A stretch of 46,477 nt of DNA from a virus. The position numbers and the translations under genes are program-made. Below are positions 16,596 to 23,443 of this stretch, piece after piece. The stretch lies in IMG/VR virus record IMGVR_UViG_3300047494_000043, positions 1 to 46,477 of that record, one strand, 5' to 3'. The notes under the pieces were generated by a model. That model worked only from the letters and a program-made list of their open reading frames with translations. It had not been told where the DNA came from and did not search any database. Each line of letters begins with the position of its first letter. The stretch's first letter is position 1.

Positions 16596-16752
16596 TCTTG
16601 ATCTCCTTCCCACAATCCTCGCAGTAGATTTTACGTCCTTGGTTTAAATGCGAACCAATCTCGTAGAGCGCACGGTCGCCAGCTTTTAACTCGGTCCCGC
16701 ATTCGGCGCACTTGCCGTCACGGTGAGTTTTAATCCATACGTTATCGCTCAT
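16585..16752 (-). CDS. Zinc-ribbon protein, 55 aa
   Basis: The product is 55 residues with two CxxC pairs (CAEC at about 15-18 and CEDC at about 44-47) spaced as in a zinc ribbon. ATG 16752 has a taggag ribosome-binding site. It is probably a small nucleic-acid- or protein-binding module. It lies between the Cas4/RecB-like nuclease and the membrane peptide. Confidence 0.7.
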   Translation of the reverse strand: MSDNVWIKTHRDGKCAECGTELKAGDRALYEIGSHLNQGRKIYCEDCGKEIKNAS

Positions 16753-16763
16753 GCTTTATTCTC

Positions 16764-17798
16764 CTAACTAATATCTGGATTCCACGGTTCAGCAACTTTA
16801 AAATCTTGATTCAAGATAGCAAACATCCCGCTACTGCTATTTTGGCGGTGTAGATTTTTAAATTGGCAATCAGTATGAAAGAAATTGCTGCATACCGCCG
16901 TATTCCAATCTGGTTGCTCGCCTAGCGTTATCATATCGTAAATTTTATGAAACGTTCGTAACTGGCGCAAGCGATACTGCTCTAGTTGAAAGTCGGTTTT
17001 AAATAACGGTACGCGTTTAAACCGCTCCATCGCATCTGCATTCGGTGTTACTTGTCCAAAGTTCATCCAGATACGATCTACTTTACGTCCAGCGGCCAAT
17101 TCGGGGAAGTTTTTTTGCACTATATGCCGCGCTGCATATACATAACCAGTCATACCTTCTTGCGGATCGTAAGGTCCGGTAGGGTTGCCTTTAAAAAACG
17201 CGGATGTTTTATGATCCATCGGCCCTATTGCGGAGCCGTTATCTACTAGCAGGTCCATCCGTCCGGTTAGGTAGCAGCGGACTTCTATATCATCCCACCC
17301 TCTGCCATTATCATATCGGCCATAAAATTCTCCAAGCGGCACTTCTCGCTTTTTTCCAAAAGTAATTTCAATCCCAATAACCCTAAGCCGATCAACTTCT
17401 TTCGCAAAATGTTCCGCATACTGTCCCATCATAGCAACAAATCCATGCACTCCACCTAAGACCTTGTACATTTTATGATCTTCATGATAGTGCATCTCGG
17501 ATTCGTGCCAGAGTGTTACAGCACTTGTTAGCCACGCATTTAAATCAAACGATTCTTTTTGCATCGCAACATAAAACCGCTCAACCATCGTATGAAACGC
17601 GATACCAAAATCAAGATTCCAATTACGTCCACCGCTTTTGATATTAGCCATCATGCTAAGTTCAAACGAGGCTTCACACATTCGGAATGTTTGCAGTGCA
17701 TGATGGTCAAGAAATAGCTCGACAACACCATCGTCTGCGATTTGGAACCAGTGATAAAGTTCTGCGGCTTTTTCTATATGCACACATCCTCCCAGCAA
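16764..17798 (-). CDS. PD-(D/E)xK nuclease, Cas4/RecB-like exonuclease
   Basis: The product is 344 residues. It has the RecB/Cas4 nuclease signature: GIAFHTMVERF (65-75, His69), LTGRMDLLV (177-185, Asp182) and PMDHKTS (193-199, Asp195 and Lys197), followed by the QxxxY helix QEGMTGYVYAARH. A cysteine near the N-terminus (41) and CSNFFHTDC near the C-terminus recall the iron-sulphur cluster of AddB/Cas4, though I find only three of four cysteines. It most likely resects DNA ends for the Sak4/SSB pathway. Its 5' end overlaps an HNH gene by 25 bp, so its original start may have been disturbed. Confidence 0.75.
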   Translation of the reverse strand: MLGGCVHIEKAAELYHWFQIADDGVVELFLDHHALQTFRMCEASFELSMMANIKSGGRNWNLDFGIAFHTMVERFYVAMQKESFDLNAWLTSAVTLWHESEMHYHEDHKMYKVLGGVHGFVAMMGQYAEHFAKEVDRLRVIGIEITFGKKREVPLGEFYGRYDNGRGWDDIEVRCYLTGRMDLLVDNGSAIGPMDHKTSAFFKGNPTGPYDPQEGMTGYVYAARHIVQKNFPELAAGRKVDRIWMNFGQVTPNADAMERFKRVPLFKTDFQLEQYRLRQLRTFHKIYDMITLGEQPDWNTAVCSNFFHTDCQFKNLHRQNSSSGMFAILNQDFKVAEPWNPDIS

Positions 17799-18193
17799 AT
17801 ACCACGGCGAATTTTCATAATCATGTTTCTACTTACGTCAAAATCTTTTGCGATTACTGCATTTTTCAAGCCTCTTAAAATTAATTCTTTTATTTTAGTT
17901 ACTTTCCACTCATTTAACTTTGAGTTCTTTCCACGTCTCACATTCTCTTGATGAGTCACTTCTTCCATATGATCTGGGTTAACGCAATGCCTTGGACAAC
18001 CCTTATTAGAAAATTTATGATCTAATTCTAGTCCAACTTTTACTTTTCGTTTATGCTTATCCTCAAATAAAAGGATATGCACACGCTTTGAACTAAAAGC
18101 TGCATAGCCAGTAGCATTTTTAGCTCCTTGCCATAACCAACACCCGAGCTTTTCGTCGATAATAATTTTGCAGGCTGCTTCTTCGATTGTCAT
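17774..18193 (-). CDS. HNH homing endonuclease with C-terminal DNA-binding helix-turn-helix
   Basis: The product is 139 residues. The start GCWLWQGAKNATGYAAF and the core LELDHKFSNKGCPRHCVNPDHMEEVTHQENVRRG are typical of HNH_3-type free-standing phage endonucleases: His in LDH, Asn in VNPDH, and a final His in VTHQENVRRG. Residues about 100-132 look like a resolvase-type HTH (VTKIKELILRGLKNAVIAKDFDVSRNMIMKIR). It sits within the early operon and overlaps the 5' end of the PD-(D/E)xK nuclease. Such genes cut cognate sites in related phages to spread themselves. Confidence 0.85.
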   Translation of the reverse strand: MTIEEAACKIIIDEKLGCWLWQGAKNATGYAAFSSKRVHILLFEDKHKRKVKVGLELDHKFSNKGCPRHCVNPDHMEEVTHQENVRRGKNSKLNEWKVTKIKELILRGLKNAVIAKDFDVSRNMIMKIRRGICWEDVCI

Positions 18194-18339
18194 TAAAATT
18201 TCCTCAATAATTCTTTAACGGCCAAAGTAGAAGCATGAGTCGGCCCAACAAATTTTTGCATCTCTCGCAGTGCATCTTTTATAGCTAGATTGTAACTTCC
18301 TATTTCTATTCGAGGTACAAGTTTAATAGGCTCGCTCAT
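18193..18339 (-). CDS. Hypothetical protein, 48 aa
   Basis: The product is 48 residues, helical, ending VKELLRKF. It starts inside the end of the upstream gene (4 bp overlap) and its stop overlaps the HNH start (TAATG). The tight coupling supports it as real. It is unknown. Confidence 0.55.
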   Translation of the reverse strand: MSEPIKLVPRIEIGSYNLAIKDALREMQKFVGPTHASTLAVKELLRKF

Positions 18340-18920
18340 TTCCCACCCCCAATCATAGCGATTATTTGTTCCTGCGTAAGTCCAGCTTTAGCGAGTTGCG
18401 TAAGCGCATCGAGTAGTGATTGTCCTTCGTCTTTAACTTTAGTCTTGGTCCTAGTTTTAGACGCTTTCTTTTCACGCTCATGCTGTGATTCTCGCGGCGT
18501 ATGTACTATCCTAATCCCCGCAAGTTTCCTCGAACGCTCCTGCTTCCGCGATTCCCGCTCCATCAGCATCATATCAACATTAGCCCGATGGTACTCAATA
18601 GCCGCATCTATCTCCGCGTCGGTACTATGCTCTATAAGCTGGTTGGCAAACAACCAATCAACACCTTGTAGTTTTATCATAGTCGCTTGATACTTTCTGG
18701 AAAAAGACACTGTACCGTTAGGACGGATGTGTTCTACTTCTTTTTCGATTATTGTTTCTTTGATTGCTATGTCGGAAATGCAGTTGGCACAGTAGTTAAG
18801 GTCTATGTTAGATTGAAAGTGTTTGCAGTATACGACTGCGCACTTTTTACATGATTTTGTCTGCGAACGTTGGTCACAAGTAACACACGCCGGAATAACA
18901 TCAGCATCATACTTAGCCAT
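18336..18920 (-). CDS. Zinc-finger protein with basic region and C-terminal helical tail
   Basis: The start ATG 18920 (MAKYDADVI) is chosen because of its aaggaag ribosome-binding site. The 194-residue product begins with a Cys-rich cross-brace-like finger (CVTC, CKKC, YCKHF, YCANC). A central helical region and a very basic linker (KKASKTRTKTKVK) follow. The C-terminal helix pair is LLDALTQLAKAGLTQEQIIAMI. The same order of parts is seen in the protein at 22552-23163, so they are likely paralogues. It may bind nucleic acid or act as a transcription factor. It lies directly downstream of the RHH-like regulator. Confidence 0.65.
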   Translation of the reverse strand: MAKYDADVIPACVTCDQRSQTKSCKKCAVVYCKHFQSNIDLNYCANCISDIAIKETIIEKEVEHIRPNGTVSFSRKYQATMIKLQGVDWLFANQLIEHSTDAEIDAAIEYHRANVDMMLMERESRKQERSRKLAGIRIVHTPRESQHEREKKASKTRTKTKVKDEGQSLLDALTQLAKAGLTQEQIIAMIGGGK

Positions 18921-18933
18921 GTTTACTTCCTTA

Positions 18934-19128
18934 TTAAATTTTAACTTCACCTGCAAAGAACTTGTCTAATAGTGCCCTGACAATCTCAGAAGCGCGCCCG
19001 TTGTATTCACGAGTTAACTTTTCAGATTGATCTCTATAAACTCTATACCCAGCTACCTCAGTACGACGTTCCGCAGGTTTACGATAATCTGGAATATTAA
19101 CCTGCTGGTTTGTAATATTTCCAGCCAT
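18934..19128 (-). CDS. Ribbon-helix-helix-like DNA-binding regulator, 64 aa
   Basis: The start ATG 19128 is chosen because a longer frame would begin in the promoter -10 region. The product is 64 residues. After a disordered basic start, residues about 27-64 read as strand (GYRVYRDQ), helix (SEKLTREYNG), turn, and helix (RASEIVRALLDKFFAG), the ribbon-helix-helix (Arc/CopG) pattern. Such dimers bind inverted repeats. The promoter just upstream has a 5-5-5 inverted repeat in its spacer, so autoregulation is likely. It is the first gene of the recombination/replication operon. Confidence 0.6.
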   Translation of the reverse strand: MAGNITNQQVNIPDYRKPAERRTEVAGYRVYRDQSEKLTREYNGRASEIVRALLDKFFAGEVKI

Positions 19129-19208
19129 AATAGTATGCAACTCCCTTAGTAGAATGCGTTTACCAACCCGGATGCCGGGACAAGGCAAATCGCTGTCCAA
19201 CATGACCA

Positions 19209-19237
19209 AGCATACAGGGTGTTGGACCCTATGTCAA
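19209..19237 (-). promoter_or_regulatory. Sigma-70-type promoter with operator-like palindrome in spacer
   Basis: On the minus strand TTGACA (19237-19232) and TATGCT (19214-19209) are separated by exactly 17 bp. The spacer holds AGGGT-ccaac-ACCCT, a perfect inverted repeat (19216-19230) ideally placed to block RNA polymerase. The -35 is preceded by CCC, as in promoters at 25246 and 27445. It drives the regulator gene and the recombination operon. Confidence 0.75.
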
Positions 19238-19382
19238 GGGCAAGCTAAGTCACTGAGCTGCATGACTTTAGGTCCGATACCGGCAAAAGGCCGCCTAGAC
19301 CCATGCATACATGGCATCTAGACGACCCGGCTTTCTATCTCACTAATTGAAGTCTTTTATAACTATTACGGATTTGCTTGCA
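19238..19382. other. Non-coding, structured segment upstream of the regulator promoter
   Basis: No gene is seen. Several short inverted repeats occur: AGTCA-N10-TGACT around 19247-19266, and small hairpins around ccggcaaaaggccg. CTAGAC occurs twice (near 19297 and 19318). It might be a structured 3' end of the upstream transcript, a terminator region lacking a T-run, or binding sites for the regulator. Confidence 0.4.
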
Positions 19383-19523
19383 CTACTTATTTTTAAGCAG
19401 TAATCGACATTGTAATTCTATCCGAAGACGTTCTGTCCACGAAGCGAATTCATAATTAGCTTTAAGAATTTTTACTAATTCTTCGTCACTTAGTTCTGTT
19501 TCATTTACTGTTTTACGATACAA
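19383..19523 (-). CDS. Small hypothetical protein, 46 aa, TTG start
   Basis: A near-perfect ribosome-binding site (aggagg) lies 7 bases before TTG 19523, which decides the start. The product is 46 residues, helical, with an EELVKILKANYEFASW pattern. It overlaps the end of the FtsK-like gene by 11 bp. It is unknown. Confidence 0.55.
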   Translation of the reverse strand: MYRKTVNETELSDEELVKILKANYEFASWTERLRIELQCRLLLKNK

Positions 19524-20643
19524 GTTGTAACCTCCTATAGCTATTGCGGATTTGTTCACAATTTACGAGTACGTTTCCTATATGCTCCATACTTACATAA
19601 GGCCCGTGGAATCTTGTTATTTGGTCAAATGCGGGACTTTCTACAAGCATATCTCCTTTTCCGAGGAGTTGCTCTGCTCCGTATTCGTTGAGGATTGTTT
19701 TAGAATCGTGGCCGGTTGGCAATCGAAGAGCAATTCTAGTAGCGAGATTCGCTTTAATATCTCCTGTAATAATCCTAACCGATGGTCTCTGTGTAGCACA
19801 AATAACGTGAATGCCAGCAGCTCGTGATATCTGGACAAGGTTCTGCAATCGTTTACCAATTCTTGGATAGCTTGCGATTGGCTCGAATCCAGATTTTGCG
19901 AGATTTGCATCCTCTCCGATGACGTCTGCGAGTTCGTCGATTATGACGACGTAGTAGGGGAGGGGTTTTTCTGATAATCTATTGTATTCACTTATATTCC
20001 TCGCTATTCCTTTCATTTTTTCGGTGCGTTGGCGAACGATATTCATAAGGCGTCCAAATAGTAGATGCACTTTCTCTACCGTGTCTGCTACTTCACAAAC
20101 ATGAGGTAAATCGGCAAACAAAGTTAGATCAAGCTGCTTTGTATCTACCAGCATCATTTTCATTTGTTGGGGGGTTTTGGCAGTTGCTAATCCTGAGATG
20201 ATGGCAGATAAAAGCACAGACTTACCACCACCAGTGCTGCCGGCCATAAGAATATGAGGACTTTCAACAAGATCAATACTGCGTGGATTCCCGCAAGTAT
20301 CGACACCGAGTATAATGGGAAGCATATGATTGTTGTTATTAAGTATATGATGCAAACAGGCATCATACGACACAAGTGTTTTCGTTTTATTGGGAATCGC
20401 AATTGCAATTTGTCCTCCGATTCTGCTAATTAAGACACTCGGTACACCTACAGCTAAAGCGAGGTCCTCTTCAGCTTTCATGATTTTAGCTATTGGAATA
20501 TCAGCGCCAAGGGTTAAGTAGTAAGTCGACACGATTGGACCCGCTTCGACTTTTGCTACTTTGCCACTAATTTTAAGCGCCGCTAGTTTGAGGGAGAGAG
20601 AGGCTATTACTTGGGCGTGTTCTGGGTTTATTGGTTCGCTCAT
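19513..20643 (-). CDS. FtsK/SpoIIIE-like DNA translocase (soluble alpha-beta motor)
   Basis: The product is 376 residues. The N-terminal ~95 residues match the FtsK alpha domain (VEAGPIVSTYYLTLGADIPIAKIMKAEEDLALAVGVPSVLI). The RecA-like motor follows: Walker A GSTGGGKS (135-142), VDTKQLDLTLF, Walker B VVIIDELAD (232-240), and ISRAAGIHVICATQRPS (around 271-287). The membrane domain and the C-terminal gamma (KOPS-reading) domain of FtsK are absent. Such motors pump double-stranded DNA and resolve or segregate circular DNA. In a phage it could act in plasmid-like maintenance, replication or packaging preparation. It overlaps a small gene downstream and follows a chain of tiny genes from the VWA protein. 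Confidence 0.85.
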   Translation of the reverse strand: MSEPINPEHAQVIASLSLKLAALKISGKVAKVEAGPIVSTYYLTLGADIPIAKIMKAEEDLALAVGVPSVLISRIGGQIAIAIPNKTKTLVSYDACLHHILNNNNHMLPIILGVDTCGNPRSIDLVESPHILMAGSTGGGKSVLLSAIISGLATAKTPQQMKMMLVDTKQLDLTLFADLPHVCEVADTVEKVHLLFGRLMNIVRQRTEKMKGIARNISEYNRLSEKPLPYYVVIIDELADVIGEDANLAKSGFEPIASYPRIGKRLQNLVQISRAAGIHVICATQRPSVRIITGDIKANLATRIALRLPTGHDSKTILNEYGAEQLLGKGDMLVESPAFDQITRFHGPYVSMEHIGNVLVNCEQIRNSYRRLQLVS

Positions 20644-20772
20644 TTATGCCTCCGTCACAAGAAAAAAAGTGCCAGTGGCTATATCATAACGAAGAATACA
20701 ACCAAACTCTGTTAAACAAAGTAATTCTCCTTGATGCGAAAATAACTGTATAATTCTACCCCATTTATTCAC
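20644..20772 (-). CDS. Small hypothetical protein, 42 aa, GTG start
   Basis: GTG 20772 follows gggag with 8-base spacing, and its GTGA overlaps the upstream stop. The product is 42 residues, beta-like (IIQLFSHQGELLCLTEFGCILRYD). It ends just upstream of the FtsK-like start. It is unknown. Confidence 0.5.
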   Translation of the reverse strand: MNKWGRIIQLFSHQGELLCLTEFGCILRYDIATGTFFLVTEA

Positions 20773-20942
20773 TGTAAATACTCCCTATTTGCGCGCTCGT
20801 ACCGCGCTTTTTCTCGTTGGTCTTTTTTAACGCGAGCGTCATTTTCTACAAATTTCTTCTCGCGCTTTTTAAAATGAAGCTCCTTAGAACCACGACAGAT
20901 TCCTCGGAGCTTCATGCCGTTTATGAAATTAGGGCGGCTCAT
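20769..20942 (-). CDS. Small basic protein, 57 aa
   Basis: The product is 57 residues and strongly basic (many Lys, Arg), helical in its second half (EKARYERANREYLQ). It overlaps both neighbours by 4 bp, ATGA/GTGA type. It is probably nucleic-acid binding. It is unknown. Confidence 0.6.
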   Translation of the reverse strand: MSRPNFINGMKLRGICRGSKELHFKKREKKFVENDARVKKDQREKARYERANREYLQ

Positions 20943-21088
20943 ACATATTCCACGTTATATACATAATAAGCTTTTAATTTTGGTTGGATTGAAATAATCC
21001 TAACAACGATTTTTGGTTTGAAGGGATTTAATACTATAATTTCTCCTGGAACATGTTCCATAAAAGTCGCAAGAGTACACATACTCAT
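20939..21088 (-). CDS. Small hypothetical protein, 49 aa
   Basis: The product is 49 residues with beta-strand-like segments (EIIVLNPFKPKIVVRIISI). It overlaps the next gene by 4 bp and starts 3 bp after the VWA gene stop. It is unknown. Confidence 0.55.
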   Translation of the reverse strand: MSMCTLATFMEHVPGEIIVLNPFKPKIVVRIISIQPKLKAYYVYNVEYV

Positions 21089-21091
21089 GAT

Positions 21092-21790
21092 CTAACCCCC
21101 AATCTTCTCCACAAACGATTTATCAGCAAGCATGTGCCTATTAACAGGCGCGAGATATTTGAATGCGGTACGAAAATTCGAGGCGCCTTTTTTGAAGTGG
21201 AGAAAGATGCCGCCCGTTTTAGATGCCAGTGTCTGCATAAATTCAATAGCACGAGTATCGTATTCGTGCCCAATAAACACAGTATCAATAACAATTCCAC
21301 GACCTATTAAGTATTCATACTCTTCATTCTCATAACGATTAGGAGAGCCGTCGCTGAAAATAATAGCTCGTGTCAGGTTATTTTCTTCAAACATTCGTTT
21401 TGCGGTTTGAACTAAAGGTGTGGATGAGTGTGCATTTAGCTTTGATACTAAAACTGCACACGCAGGAAGATTTTTCATCAACGGATACGCATTTTTGCTA
21501 AATGGATACAGAGCAACCGCTGTTTTATCTTTAACACACGAACGCAAAAACTCCTCGCAACCCGCTCTTGCGTCCTCGATTTGTTGTGACATAGAAATAG
21601 AATCATCGAATACTATTCCGATTCGATGCTCCATATCGTTAGCGGTTAGTTCTTCGATTGTTTTAGTAGCACGAAAGGCTACCAACTCAGCAGCAGCTTG
21701 CGCTTTTTTAGCGGCTAGTCCTGTTAGCGCGGGCTTAAATCCAGGCCGGAAGGGGGGTTTATTTATTGCGAGTTCGTTATTATCGCTCAT
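21092..21790 (-). CDS. VWA-domain (von Willebrand factor A) protein with complete MIDAS
   Basis: The product is 232 residues. It carries the metal-ion-dependent adhesion site: FDDSISMS (61-68, DxSxS at 62-66), Thr124 in HSSTPL and Asp147 in FSDGSP. All three MIDAS parts are present, so metal-dependent binding of a partner is likely. There is no signal peptide, so it acts inside the cell. Intracellular VWA proteins usually work with MoxR-type AAA ATPases or chaperones; no MoxR gene is seen here, but a J-domain protein and an FtsK motor are neighbours in the same operon. The start ATG 21790 overlaps the upstream stop. Confidence 0.8.
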   Translation of the reverse strand: MSDNNELAINKPPFRPGFKPALTGLAAKKAQAAAELVAFRATKTIEELTANDMEHRIGIVFDDSISMSQQIEDARAGCEEFLRSCVKDKTAVALYPFSKNAYPLMKNLPACAVLVSKLNAHSSTPLVQTAKRMFEENNLTRAIIFSDGSPNRYENEEYEYLIGRGIVIDTVFIGHEYDTRAIEFMQTLASKTGGIFLHFKKGASNFRTAFKYLAPVNRHMLADKSFVEKIGG

Positions 21791-22071
21791 TACTCAGGCA
21801 CCTCTACTGTGAATTTGAAGGGGGATACTAATTTACCGCTATCAAAATTATGAATAAACTCTTCAGCCACATCCGGAGTTTTAACATCCCAAATAATGTC
21901 ATACGAGCCATCAACTGACCAAACAATAATTGTCAACGAACTAATACTAACCTCTATTTTTGTGGGATCGAAATGCCTACGTACTGCTCTAGCAATAGGA
22001 CACGACTGACGATCACCTTTTCGCCCGTGAGTAATATCTTTCTGTGTTACATTAACATATATTTTTTTCAT
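21790..22071 (-). CDS. Conserved phage hypothetical protein, 93 aa
   Basis: The product is 93 residues. The start VNVTQKDITHGRKGDRQSCPIARAVRRHF resembles small proteins found in many unrelated phages and actinobacterial elements, with no known function. It overlaps the VWA start by one base. The segment 22072-22161 between it and the next gene is non-coding with a small hairpin and one AGGGCCG copy. Confidence 0.7.
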   Translation of the reverse strand: MKKIYVNVTQKDITHGRKGDRQSCPIARAVRRHFDPTKIEVSISSLTIIVWSVDGSYDIIWDVKTPDVAEEFIHNFDSGKLVSPFKFTVEVPE

Positions 22072-22161
22072 TTATATTCTCCAATAGCACGCTAAAAACC
22101 AAAGCGCACATCACAGGGCCGCTGCTTCGCAGTGCGAATAAGGACCGAGTGTCTGAGCTTT

Positions 22162-22383
22162 TTAGAGCGTATGCCGCACAACGTCGAACTTTTTACCTTT
22201 ATTTTTATTCTTCCACTGAATTTCTTCAGTATTTACTGGCGTGTCGTTACCGATAGCTCTTCGTGATAATTGCTCAAATCGAGCTTTATTGTTTGCTTTT
22301 ATTCCATTTTCTTTATGGTTTTTACAAAACCCCTTCGTACCAACAACCGTAAGCGCAACTCCGTCACATAAGTTGCATTGCAT
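22162..22383 (-). CDS. Small Cys/His protein, 73 aa
   Basis: The product is 73 residues with an N-terminal CNLC and CKNH pair forming a mini zinc finger, then a basic tail (KNKNKGKKFD). It follows directly on the 54-aa gene. It is unknown and probably nucleic-acid binding. Confidence 0.6.
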   Translation of the reverse strand: MQCNLCDGVALTVVGTKGFCKNHKENGIKANNKARFEQLSRRAIGNDTPVNTEEIQWKNKNKGKKFDVVRHTL

Positions 22384-22387
22384 CGTG

Positions 22388-22552
22388 TTACTCCTCGTCG
22401 TTGATTTTTATAGTCGCTTCTTTAAATTTTTCTTCTGCAATTAAAGTAGACTGTCGCAAAAGACCAAGAATCTCATAGTGAGCAAAGTCACCCTCAAACG
22501 AAATCTTGTTAACGCCAGTACTAGTATCTTCAATAATTATTATCTTACGCAT
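22388..22552 (-). CDS. Small hypothetical protein, 54 aa
   Basis: The product is 54 residues with a beta start (MRKIIIIEDTSTGVNKISF) and a helical acidic end. It overlaps the stop of the upstream zinc-finger gene by one base. It is unknown. Confidence 0.6.
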   Translation of the reverse strand: MRKIIIIEDTSTGVNKISFEGDFAHYEILGLLRQSTLIAEEKFKEATIKINDEE

Positions 22553-23163
22553 TACATCTCCTTTGATTTAACATTATTCGCTGCAAATATCGCCGCAATT
22601 TGCTCTACTGATATACAATTTGCCCGCAACGCACGAGACAATATTTCGATACTGGCAGATGCGCTTTTAGATACTCGACCGGATCGTACTTGAACAGGAT
22701 TGCTACGTTTTTGTCTTCGTAAAATATTTGCACCGCGCTCGTGCTCAAAGGCCAATCCCGCGAGAACGCTCGGTTTACCTGTAGCAAATACCTCACGGCG
22801 TTCAAGTTCATTTCTAATTGCTCGCGCTGTATCAAGATAAAGGTTGTACTGCTCGCGAAGGAATTGAGTAGAATGCGCTCGTAGAGTTTGTTCATCAAAC
22901 GATAATAAACCTTGCGTTTGTATTGTGTTATCAGCGGATACATCTTCTGCATCTGTTTGAACTTTACTAGTTCGTCGTAATATCCCAGTTTCATCAGCAT
23001 TCCTCCTTGTCCAACTATTAGACTCCCACGCTACACTTAAGTGCGAGCACGTATGTTCAGCACAAAAATGAGTGCTGCATATACGGCAAAAGTAAAGGCC
23101 ATCGTCACTACAAACGCTACAAGGTGGTTCTTCATAATTACCACTCCCTTTGCTGTCGATCAT
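22552..23163 (-). CDS. Zinc-finger protein, probable paralogue of 18336-18920
   Basis: The product is 203 residues. Residues about 15-41 form a treble-clef/B-box-like finger (CSVC, YFCRIC, HFCAEH, CSH). A helical middle (RAIRNELERREV) and a basic Ser-rich linker (RSGRVSKSASAS) follow, then a final helix pair SRALRANCISVEQIAAIFAANN. The order of parts matches the zinc-finger protein at 18336-18920. It overlaps the upstream gene by 26 bp. It may be a transcription or host-takeover factor; evidence is architectural only. Confidence 0.65.
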   Translation of the reverse strand: MIDSKGSGNYEEPPCSVCSDDGLYFCRICSTHFCAEHTCSHLSVAWESNSWTRRNADETGILRRTSKVQTDAEDVSADNTIQTQGLLSFDEQTLRAHSTQFLREQYNLYLDTARAIRNELERREVFATGKPSVLAGLAFEHERGANILRRQKRSNPVQVRSGRVSKSASASIEILSRALRANCISVEQIAAIFAANNVKSKEM

Positions 23164-23443
23164 AGATACCTACTAAGTAGCCATATTGAGCTTTTGTTAT
23201 TCCTTTGCATTTACTTTTACGCATTTTTTGAATAAATTGATACTCTTCAACGGATAAAAGATTGTCTGATATTTTAGACAATCTTGAGAAAGCTCCGTTT
23301 TCTTTATACCAACGCTTGTATCTTTTAAATGCCGCTTCTTGTGCGGCATGTACGTTATGATAGACTGTTACAGCGCCGTTAAAATCTACGATCCAGAATA
23401 AATCTCCAACTACGCTACGTTGTGAACGGATTTGCATTTTCAT
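23138..23443 (-). CDS. Hypothetical protein, 101 aa
   Basis: The product is 101 residues, basic, with an N-terminal strand pattern (GDLFWIVDFNGAVTVYHN) and long helices (AAQEAAFKRYKRWYKE). It overlaps the J-domain gene stop by one base. It may be a partner of the J-domain protein. No family is recognised. Confidence 0.65.
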   Translation of the reverse strand: MKMQIRSQRSVVGDLFWIVDFNGAVTVYHNVHAAQEAAFKRYKRWYKENGAFSRLSKISDNLLSVEEYQFIQKMRKSKCKGITKAQYGYLVGIYDRQQREW

